Assembly: GCF_005222225.1 (NCBI RefSeq)
Contig: NZ_CP036536.1
Span: 3,310,001 to 3,374,000 of the forward strand
Source of the DNA: Salinimonas lutimaris
GTDB lineage: Bacteria; Pseudomonadota; Gammaproteobacteria; Enterobacterales; Alteromonadaceae
Direction: 5' to 3'
DNA length: 64,000 bases
Position 1 is the stretch's first letter. Each line of letters begins with the position of its first letter. Position numbers and translations under genes: made by a program. Of this stretch, positions 1 through 10,600 are shown in pieces. The notes under the pieces are model-generated. The model did no database searches and had not been told where the DNA came from. It worked only from the letters and a program-made list of their open reading frames with translations.

Positions 1-1487
1 GTTTCAGGGCAGTCATCCCACACATTGGTGACCCCATCACCATCATCATCCTGAGTAAGGATATTACCGGTTATAGTAAGGTGGCCGGGATTTAACGCCG
101 GGCAAATATAACGGGGATCGTAGTTGACCGGACGCTCTGCAAGCTGCATCGGATCTGGCCAGGATTCACGCACCATATCGAGTTGTTGTAATAAGGTTCC
201 TTTTGACCCAAGCAGCCGGATCACCGCTTTAAACTGTGTGTATCGAGCCTGCGTGTATGCCCGGCTCGATTCATAAGCCTCATTTTCCGAGTCCAGAAGA
301 TCAAGTAGTGTGCGCTGGCCCAGCTTAAACTGCCCCATATAAGCGGTACGAACTCGCGCTGAAGACAAACGGTGTTCATTCAGTGAGGGGATCTGGCTAT
401 CCAGATTAACAATGTCGTTATGCGCTATCTGAATGGTCTGGCGCATATCGCGACAGGCTTTATCCCGCAGATCTTTGGCTTGCTCTACCCGCAACACCGC
501 CGCCGATACCTGACGCTTATCGCGGCCGCCGTTATACAGGTTATATTGCAGGTTGATACCGGCGCGGGCCTCTGTAATAGAGTTATTTAAACCGGCTTCA
601 TCACGACTTTGCGTGCCGTAACTGGCATTGAAAGTAATTCTGGGTTTATATCTGGATTTTGCGCTTTCAATTTCATAGCGGCTGGCATCAATATTGTAGA
701 TTGCCGCCAGCAGATCCGGGTTGGTGGTGTACGCACGGGTTAAGGTATCGGTAATGCCGATATCAACATGGTCTGCCACTGCAGGCTGATACGGCTGAAG
801 CGGCCGGTCTGCCACGATGCCGGTAATCCGTAAAAAGCGGGCAGATACATCATGCAGGTTGGACTGTTCAGTAATGACATTTGATTCAGCCAGCGAAAGC
901 CGGCCATTGATTTGCTCTAAATCAGCCCGACGGGCCACCCCCGCTGATGCACTTTTTTCTACCTGTTTGTAAACACTGATATGAGTTTTCAGGTTTTCTT
1001 CAGCAATATCCAGTAGTTCTCTGAACTGAAGAACATCAAGATACGCAATGACCGCATCCTGTACCGATATATTTAACTGTGACTGAAATTCATAAAAACG
1101 GACAACCTGCCCCTGTTTAAGGCTGTGAATATTACTGGATGTAAAAGCGCCGTCATACAATAACTGGGATAAGGCAATGTTCACTTCATGTGCCGGATAA
1201 TCCTGGTCCTGCCCATAGTTACGGTCTACAAACGCGGAAGATGCGTTTACATCGACAGTTGGCCGCCACGCCCCCTGACCTATTTTGACATCCAGACCAG
1301 CTTGTTCAAATGCATTAAATGTTGCTCTGACTTCGGGGTTATTATCGATAGTCTGTTGCACTATGAAAGGCAGTGATAATACCTCAGGCTGATTTTGCTG
1401 TGCTGACATCGTCTGCTGAGCGAGCACGCTCAGTGGCCAACAACACGCAACTATCAGGCCCAGAAACAGGCCAATTCCACATTGCAT
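1..1487 (-). CDS. TolC-family outer-membrane channel with C-terminal calcium-loop extension (partial)
   Basis: Translated by hand from the ATG at 1487 to the window edge: at least 495 residues with no stop, so the C-terminus lies outside. A signal peptide (hydrophobic residues about 4-22, then LSVLAQQ) precedes a TolC/OEP-type body with two helical-repeat halves; motifs such as QLLYDGAF and QYNLYNGGRDKRQVSAA are typical of type I secretion outer-membrane channels (LapE/AggA group). After the TolC body, near the visible end, the chain reads DDDGDGVTNVWDDCPE, a thrombospondin type 3-like Asp-rich loop that usually links a beta-barrel to an OmpA peptidoglycan-binding domain. An OmpA domain beyond the edge is therefore likely but not seen. 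The gene is divergent from the giant adhesin, so its probable job is adhesin export. Inner-membrane ABC and membrane-fusion partners are not in the window. Confidence 0.88.
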   Translation of the reverse strand, partial: MQCGIGLFLGLIVACCWPLSVLAQQTMSAQQNQPEVLSLPFIVQQTIDNNPEVRATFNAFEQAGLDVKIGQGAWRPTVDVNASSAFVDRNYGQDQDYPAHEVNIALSQLLYDGAFTSSNIHSLKQGQVVRFYEFQSQLNISVQDAVIAYLDVLQFRELLDIAEENLKTHISVYKQVEKSASAGVARRADLEQINGRLSLAESNVITEQSNLHDVSARFLRITGIVADRPLQPYQPAVADHVDIGITDTLTRAYTTNPDLLAAIYNIDASRYEIESAKSRYKPRITFNASYGTQSRDEAGLNNSITEARAGINLQYNLYNGGRDKRQVSAAVLRVEQAKDLRDKACRDMRQTIQIAHNDIVNLDSQIPSLNEHRLSSARVRTAYMGQFKLGQRTLLDLLDSENEAYESSRAYTQARYTQFKAVIRLLGSKGTLLQQLDMVRESWPDPMQLAERPVNYDPRYICPALNPGHLTITGNILTQDDDGDGVTNVWDDCPE

Positions 1488-1698
1488 AAATTTTCCTAAA
1501 TCATGTAATAACGCCATCTCTGACAAATCAGGAGATCTTTGTAAACGTAGACAATGGGGAGGGGTTGCGCAAACCGCCGGACTTAGCCTTTAGCCTAAAA
1601 TCAGCATTTTTTTCCAGCGCCCTGTACTCAGGTCCAATAACAGCCTTCATCCGATGTACTAAGGTTAAATCAATTCGTTACACACTGAGTAGACAGCA
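1488..1698. promoter_or_regulatory. Divergent intergenic region between channel and adhesin genes
   Basis: This 211 bp gap must hold the promoters of both divergent genes. It contains two short perfect palindromes that could be operators: TTGCGCAA at 1565-1572 and TTTAG-C-CTAAA at 1589-1599. No convincing -35/-10 pair or sigma-54 site was found. The adhesin ATG at 1699 has only a weak ribosome binding site. Confidence 0.35.
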
Positions 1699-4600
1699 AT
1701 GGCAGCCCAAAACTACGAACTGATTGAATTAAGAGGAAAATTGGTACTGCAAGGCGACGATGGCAGTTATTTAGAGCTGACCGAAGAAAGCCTGGCCGCC
1801 AATAACATTACGCTATCAATGGAGGGAGGGCAGCCGGTCCTTCTGGTGGACGGGCAGCCTGTGCCAGTACCCGCCGACCTGGCTGAACAAATCAGCAACA
1901 TTCCTTTTAATCCTGCCGGGTTTGACAGTGAAAACAGCGTGTTCGACGATTCCTTAGAAGCACTGGCGCAGTCACTGGAAAATGCCGATATGGCACCGAC
2001 CAACACTGATGCAGATTTCTTAGCCGCACTGGAAGGCGATGGCGATATTCTGGATGAGTTAGAGGCCACGGCTGCCGGTTTGACCGGAGGTGGCGGCGCC
2101 GAGGGCGGCAGTACGTTTGTCCGGGTGGCCCGTATTGCAGAAGACGTTGACCCTTTAGAGTTTGAGTTTAATACCATTGATAACGAAACTCAGGAATTTA
2201 CCGAGAACCCAGCCGGTAACAGTGAGCAGCAGGAAGCATCTGAGCCACCTTCCATTGAGGTGACGCCGGAGCAGGAATTCAGTCCCAATACGCCCATTAC
2301 CGGTCAGACTGACCTGCCAGAGGGCAGCGATGTTGTGGTGGTCATTACTGACAGCAATGGCGATACGACTGTAATAACAACACCTGTACTGGCTGATGGT
2401 ACTTTTGCCGCAACCCCACCTGATACGGTAGCAGAAGGTGATTTTACCGCTGATATTGTGGCCACTGATGAGGCCGGCAATACCACCACAGACACTCTGG
2501 CTGGTACATTCGACAATACTGCCCCGCAAATCACCATTGATACCACCGGCGATAGTAACGGCGATAATACCGTGGTCACGGGTAGCAGCGACCTTCCGGC
2601 TGGTAGTGAAGTGAGTATTATCGTGACCGATAGTCAGGGTAATGAGCAGGTATTTACCACCGAAGTACAGCCGGACGGCAGTTTTGCTGCGACCGTACCG
2701 GCTTTACCTGAAGGCGATGCCACCATTATCGCCGAAGCACAGGATAGCGCCGGGAATAATAGTTCTGTCAGCACAGAAATAACTGTTGATAACACAGCAC
2801 CGGTCATCACCGTTGATCCTATTGATAGTAGTAACAATTTAACGCCCGCAATTAGCGGTAACAGCGACTTACCCGCAGGGGATGTTGTCTCAATTGTTAT
2901 CACCGACAGCCTGGGGAATCAGCAAACACTGGAAGCGGTGGTGCAGCAGGACGGTACATTCTCAGTAGAGGTAGCGAACACCTTACCTGACGGCGAGTTT
3001 ACCGTGGAAGTCACCGCAACTGATGCAGCCGGCAACACGGCTACCAGCCAGATCACCGGTGGCGCCATTGACACCACGGCCCCTGAGCTGACGTTGGATC
3101 CGCAAACTTCCGGCAACGATACCACTCCCATCATTTCCGGCTCCAGTAATTTGCCGCCAGGCAGCACGGTGACGCTGAGCGTTACCGACAGCACCGGCAA
3201 CACCCAGACATTCACCGCCACGGTTTCTGACGCTGGCACCTTCAGCGCCGAGGTGCCCGCTGCACTGGCCGAAGGGCAATATAGCGTGTCTGCGCAGGCT
3301 ACTGATGAGGCGGGCAATACCAGCTCCGCACAGTCTGATAGCGCAAGTATCGACACCACCGCGCCGCAGCTTACCCTGAATGACCCACTGCTTGATGAAA
3401 ATGGTCAGGTTACCTTGTCTGGTGAAACCAATTTGCCGGCCGGCAGTACCGTTGAGTTAACCGTTACAGACAGTGCCGGCAATGTGCAGGTCATTAGCGC
3501 CACGGTGCAGGCAGACGGTACATTCAGCACCCAGCTACCGCTAGCGCTTGCCAGTGGTGAATACACCATCAGTGCGCAGGCCAGTGATGAAGCAGGCAAT
3601 ACAACAAACTCATCCACCACCGCCACTCAGGCTGACTCAGGTAACACAGATCCGGGTGCCGGCAATGGCGATGGTAACGCCGGAGATAGTGGTAATAACG
3701 GCGAATCTGGCGTTAGCGGCGGTGATAATACCGATCCCGGTGCTCAACCCACTTTGGTTATTGACCTTAATCCTTTGGCCAGTACCAACATTGCACAGCC
3801 TGTGCTGGAAGGGTCCACTAACGCGGTAGCCGGAAGCACAGTCACCCTGACCCTGACTGACAGCGCGGGGAATACTCAATCCTTAACAGCCACGGTTGAT
3901 GGCGCTGGCTCCTTTACCACCCAGCCCGATACACCCATTGCTGTTGAAGGCGACTTTACCGTGTCGGCGCAGGTCAGTGATAACGCTGGCAACACGGCCA
4001 GTGATACAGAAACAGGAAGCTTTGATACTACCGCCCCAACGCTGACGATAGATGCGCAGCCCCCCGGCAATGACACCACACCAACAGTGTCGGGAAATAC
4101 TGATTTGCCCGCAGGCAGCACCATAGACATTGCGGTGACCGATAGTGCCGGCAATACACAAAACTTCACCGCACTGGTTCAGCCAGATGGCACATTTGCC
4201 GCAGAAGTGCCTGCCGGTTTAGCCGAGGGCACTTACTCAGTATCCGTTACCGCCACCGATCCGGCAGGTAATCAGGCCAGTGCTACAAGTAGCGGCGAGG
4301 TAGATACGACAGCGCCAGATATCAGTCTGGATGCGCAGGCCTCTGGCAACGACGCCACGCCACCAATTACCGGTAATACTAACCTGACTTCAGGCAATAC
4401 AGTGTCGATTATCGTCACCGACAGTGCCGGCAATAGCCAGACTTTTGATGCCACCGTGCAGCCGGACGGCACTTTTAGTGCCGATGTGCCGGCCGACCTC
4501 GCTCAGGGTAACTATTCAGTCACAGCCACTGCTATTGATGCGGCCGGCAATTCGGCTTCGGCAACAACCAATGGTTCGATAAATCTCAATGCACCCTCAC

Positions 4601-7600
4601 TGACTATTGATGCCAGCCCGGTGACTAATGATTTGACACCATCGGTATCCGGTAGCACTGACTTACCTGCTGGCGGTACGGTTGCACTTAGCGTCTCTGA
4701 CAGTGCTGGCAATACCCAGACATTCAGCGCCACCGTACAGCCGGACGGCACCTTTAGCGCGGATGTGCCAGCCGATTTGGCGGAAGGCAGCTACACGGTC
4801 ACCGCGCGTGTAACAGACAATGCAGGGAATGAGGCGACCCAAACAGCAACCGGCGAGACTGACATTACGCCACCGGCGGTTACGCTGGATACCCAAACAG
4901 AAGGCAACGATACCACCCCGACAATTTCTGGTACCACAGATTTGCCCACAGGCAGTACAGTTACACTGACGGTGACTGACAGTGCCGGCAATAACCAGAC
5001 TTTCCCTGCCACCGTTCAAAGCGACGGTAGTTTCAGTGCCGATGTGCCAGCTGAACTGGCCGAAGGAAGCTTTACGGTTGAGACTGTGGCCACCGATATC
5101 GCCGGCAATAGTGCTACTGCTTCCACCAGCTCCCAGATCGATACCACTGAACCGGGTATCACTTTGGATGCGCAGGCACCAGGAAACAATGCCACACCGG
5201 TTATCAGCGGTACCAGCGATCAGCCTGCCGGTGCGACTGTTGAGCTAATGGTGACTGACAGCGCAGGAACCACCCAGACATTCAATGCCACAGTTCAAAA
5301 TGACGGAGGTTTTAGCGCTCAGGTACCTACAGCGTTAGCCGAAGGCACATTTGATGTGGTTGCCAGTACCACTGATGCTGCAGGCAATACCGCTACCACC
5401 AACGGGTCTGGCCAGCTGGATCTGACTGCACCAACACTGAATCTGATTCCACCGGGAATTGGCAATGATGCCACACCGGCGATTGCTGGCTCAACTGATT
5501 TACCCGCTGGTACTACCGTTACGCTGAGCGTGACGGACAGCGCCGGAAATACCCAGACCTTTGATACCCAGGTCAATGCCGGTGGCAGTTTCAGTGTGAA
5601 CGTTCCTGCGGATTTGGCTGAAGGAGATTTTATCGTTACTGCCAGTGTGACTGACGAGGCGGGCAATAATACAACGCTGACAGCCGAGGGTGAGCTGGAT
5701 ACGCAGGCACCGGCGCTTAGCGTAGATACACCCCGGGGCACAGATAACGAAACCAACCCGGTGGTATCCGGCACGACAGATCTACCAGCCGGTGATACGG
5801 TACAAATCACGTTGACCGATGCCAATGGAGATACCCAGAAGTTTTTCGCTACGGTCAGTCCCGACGGTACATTCAGTGCGCCAGCGCCGGTAGCAGTGGC
5901 CGAAGGCAGTTTTACTGTGTCAGTCAGTGCTCAGGATACAGCAGGCAACACCAGTACCCAGGCTACCAGCGGCATTGTGGATATTACCGCTCCGGTCATA
6001 ACGATTAATGATCAGGGCACCGGCAATGACACCACACCACTTATCAGTGGTAGCTCTGACCTGCCAGCCGGCAGCATCATTGAGCTGACCGTTACAGACA
6101 GTACAAATACCTCTCAGACATTTGATGCGGTGGTACAGGCTAACGGCACATTTAGTGCTGAGCCCCCTGCCCCGCTGGTTGATGGCAGCTACACCGTCAG
6201 TGCATCAGGCACAGATTCGGCAGGCAATAACACCGTAGTGACAAATAATACCGGCGTGGTAGATACCAACGTGCCTGCTCTGACAGTCGATGCCACCGGC
6301 GCAATCAATGACGCTACGCCCACCATTACCGGCAATACAGATCAGCCAGCAGGTACCACCGTTAGCCTGACCGTAACTGATACCAGTGGTGTTCCGCAGA
6401 ACTTTACCGCTATAGTAGCCTCCGATGGCAGTTTCAGCGCTGATGTGCCTGCTAACCTGGCAGAAGGCAACTTTACTGTGGAGGCGTCCGTCACCAGCAC
6501 AGGGGGCAATACCGCTACCGCATCAGGCAGCGGCGAGATTGATACCACTGCCCCTGTGGTGAGCTTGAATGTCCTGGATACCACCAATGATACAACCCCG
6601 CTCATTAGTGGTAATACTGACCTTGAAGAAGGGGTACAGGTGAGTATTACCGTTACGGATGATGCCGGCAACACCCAGACTTTTTCTGCCACCACTCAGG
6701 CTGACGGCAGCTTCAGTGCGCCGGTGCCCGCAGCATTACCGGAAGGAAATTACTCAGTTGCTGCAAGCGCCACTGACAATGCCGGAAATAGCAGTACCGC
6801 CACGACATCAGGCGGCATTATCGACACCACGGCACCGAGTCTGACCCTGGATTCACTGGTCATAGATAACGACGTCACACCTACTATCAGCGGCACAACC
6901 GATTTACCTGCCGGTAGTGAGGTGCAGTTGCTGGTGACTGACTCAGCAGGTAACGAACAAAACCTGGTGGCCACAGTACAGGCTGATACCAGCTTTAGCG
7001 CAGAGGTACCGGTGGCAATGGCCGAAGGCATCTATCAGGTCAGAGCCACCGCCACCGATGCCGCTGGCAATGAGGCGACTGATACAGCCAGTAGTGAGAT
7101 TGATACTTCCGCGCCAACGCTAACCCTCACGCCGCAGGAAGCGGGTAATGATGTCACGCCAACCATTTCAGGCTCCACCGACCTGCCCGCCGGAGAAACA
7201 GTACAAATCAGCGTAACCGACAGCGCAGGGAACACGCAGACATTTGATGCCACCGTACAAAATGACGGTAGCTTTGCCGAGGCAGTTCCCGCAGCACTGG
7301 CGGAAGGTAATTACACGGTTGGTGCAAGTGTCACTGATGCTGCGGGTAACCAGTCTACCGCCGCAACCAGTGGTGAAATTGATACTGTTAATCCTGTGGT
7401 TACGCTGGAGAATCCCGGCCTGGGTAATGACACCACCCCGACCCTTACCGGCAACACAGATTTAGGCAGTGGTGCTACGGTGACTTTGACCGTAACCGAT
7501 GCCGCTGGAGCTACCCAGACCGTCACCGCCACAGCCGGTGCCAATGGTGATTTCAGTGCAGAAGTCCCGGCAGCGCTGGCTGAGGGTGAATACACTGTTC

Positions 7601-10600
7601 AGGCCAGTGTGGAAGATGACGCCGGCAATACAGCCAGTGACACCCAGACCGGCGAACTGGACAGTGTAGCGCCTACCATTTCTTTAAATCCGGTAGGCGA
7701 AGGCAATGACCCGACACCGCTGCTAACCGGTACAACGACAGGCGCGGTGCAGGGCACAACGGTGACCCTGATTGTCACCGATGCTGATGATGTAATACGC
7801 ACATTTACCACCACTACAGATAACAGCGGTAACTTTAGTGCAGAAGTGCCGGCCAGCCTGGCCGAAGGTGACTTCACCGTAACAGCCACCATCACCGACC
7901 CGGCCGGCAATGTTGCCAGTGACACTGAAACCGGCACGCTGGACATCACACTGCCGGTGGTCACTATTGACCCGCCAGCGTTAGGTAATGACACAACCCC
8001 AACGCTAACCGGCAATACGGATTTAGGCAGTGGTGCTCTGGTTACGTTGACCGTAACCGATGCCGCTGGGGCTACCCAAACCTTCACCACCACAGCCGGC
8101 ACCAATGGTAATTTCAGTGTTGATGTGCCCGCAGCGCTGGCTGAAGGTGAGTTCACGGTACAGGCTAGTGTGACCGATAATGCCGGAAACGAAGGCCTGG
8201 CAAGTCAGACCGGCGAGCTGGATATCACTGCCCCGGTTATCACTATTGATACCATCGGCGATGGCAATGATACGACTCCAACACTCAGTGGTACCACCAA
8301 TGTGGGGGGCGGCGCTCCGGTGAGCCTGACAGTCACTGACACTGCTGGCAATACTCAGACCTTTAGCGTAACCACTGCATCGGATGGTAGTTTCAGTACT
8401 GATGTACCATCGGCGCTGGCCGAAGGTGAGTTTACCGTCACGGCTCAGGTCAGCGATGCTGCCGGTAACAGTGCTACAGATACCGAAACTGGTGTGCTGG
8501 ACATCACACTGCCGGTGGTTACTATCGACCCGCCGGCGTTGGGTAATGACACAACCCCAACGCTAACCGGCAACACGGATTTAGGCAGTGGTGCGACGGT
8601 TACTTTGACCGTAACTGATGCCGCCGGGGCTACCCAAACCATTTTCGCCACAGCCGGCACAAATGGTAATTTCAGTGTTGATGTGCCCACAGCACTGGCG
8701 GAAGGCAGTTACACTGTTCAGGCCAGTGTTACCGACGCTGCCGGTAACACAGCCACTGATACCGAAACCGGCACGCTGGATATTACGCCCCCTGTGATAG
8801 ACCTGACCCCACCGCCTGCTACTAACGACACAACGCCCACGCTAAATGGCACAACCAATATGGGTGGCGGCGTTACGGTGAGCCTGACAGTTATTGACAG
8901 TGCTGGCAATTCGCAGACCTTTAGCGCAATCACCGCATCGGATGGTAGTTTCAGTGCTGATGTTCCATCAGCACTCGCGGAAGGGGATTACGCAGTTTCC
9001 GCTCAGGTAAGTGACGCAGCGGGTAACAGCGCATCTGACAGTGAAACCGGTACGCTGGATACGACCGCACCGACAATTACCATCGACACCCAGGGAACCA
9101 ATGCCGATACTACACCCTCGATTCATGGCACCAGCGACTTGCCGGCCAATAGTACGGTTTCGATTACGGTGACCGATGCTGAGGACACTGAGCAAACCTT
9201 CACAGCCGCAGTACAGCCGGATGGCTCATACAGTGCCGAGGTACCTCAGGTTATGGCTGAAGGTAACTATACCGTAACGGTCACCGGTCAGGATGAAGCA
9301 GGTAACAGTACCACCGCCACTGACACAACGGGCCAGATTGACTCAACGGCCCCACTGATTTCACTGGATGATATTGGGCTGATTAACGACCCCACGCCAG
9401 AGATCAGCGGTACCACGGATGCAGACGTAGGCTTGACGGTGACAGTGACCATCACTGATTTTCTGGATTCCACACAAACACTGACTACCACAGTGAATGC
9501 AGACGGAACCTTTAGTGTGACTGCCCCCACCCCATTGGCAGACGGGGCATTTGAAGTCTCGGCCCAGGTGACCGATGGCACCACCAGTACAGCACTGGTC
9601 ACCGCGGACCTGGACACCCAGCTGCCGGAAATTGAGTTTGATACCCTGACCATTAGCAATGGTACTCCGCTGATTACCGGCACCAGCGATGATATTGGCG
9701 CTAACATTGAGCTGACCCTGACCGACGCGCTAGGGGCTGAGCAGGTGCTCACTGTACAGGTACAAGGCGACGGCACCTTTAGTGTAACACCGGGGCCGAT
9801 GGCTGATGGTACGTTTAATGTTGATGCTGTCATTGTGGATCAGGCTGGCAATATCAATAATATTGACAGCAGCGGACTGGTAGACTTTACTGATCCCACT
9901 ATTTCACTGAGCGACTTCAATGTAGATCTGAATTCTCCGGTCATCGCCGGTACCACCGACGAAGCGGGTGCAGATATCACCCTCATACTGACCGACGCTT
10001 TAGGGAATATTTATGAGCAAGTGACGACGGCCGATGGCGCAGGAAACTTCTCATTTGACCCCAGCGCGCTGGGTCTGGCAGAGGGAATATTGCAGGTTAA
10101 GGCCCAGGTACTGGATGCAAACGGCAATCTGGCGTCTGTAAGTTCTACGGGTGTGCTTGACCTGACCGCTCCGGTCATCAGTATGGATCCTATCAATTTT
10201 GCCGACAATACCCCGTCTATTCTGGGTCGGGGTGGCGAGCAGGGTAATGCCGTTGAAGTCACCATCACTGACATTAATGGTGATAGCCAAACGCTGACAA
10301 CAACAGTAGGCGCAGATGGTACCTTCGAAGTGATCCCATCGCTACTGCCTGATGGCGGCATTACTATTGCTATAGAAGTAGTGGATGATGCAGGCAACCT
10401 GCTGAATATCACCGAAACCGGTATTATTGACACAGTGGCACCACTTATCAGCCTGAATCCACTGGATTTGAGCAATCTGACGCCGGTAATTACCGGTACC
10501 AGTGATGCTCTGGGCGAGCAGGTATCACTACGCATCACCGATGCAGGGGGGAATATTCAGAACCTGGTGACGACCGTGCAAAACGATGGCACCTTCACGT

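Noticed and set aside
1553..1568. Sigma-54-like ATGGGGAGGGGTTGC upstream of the adhesin
   Set aside because: The GG to GC spacing is off by one base and the -24 element is poor.
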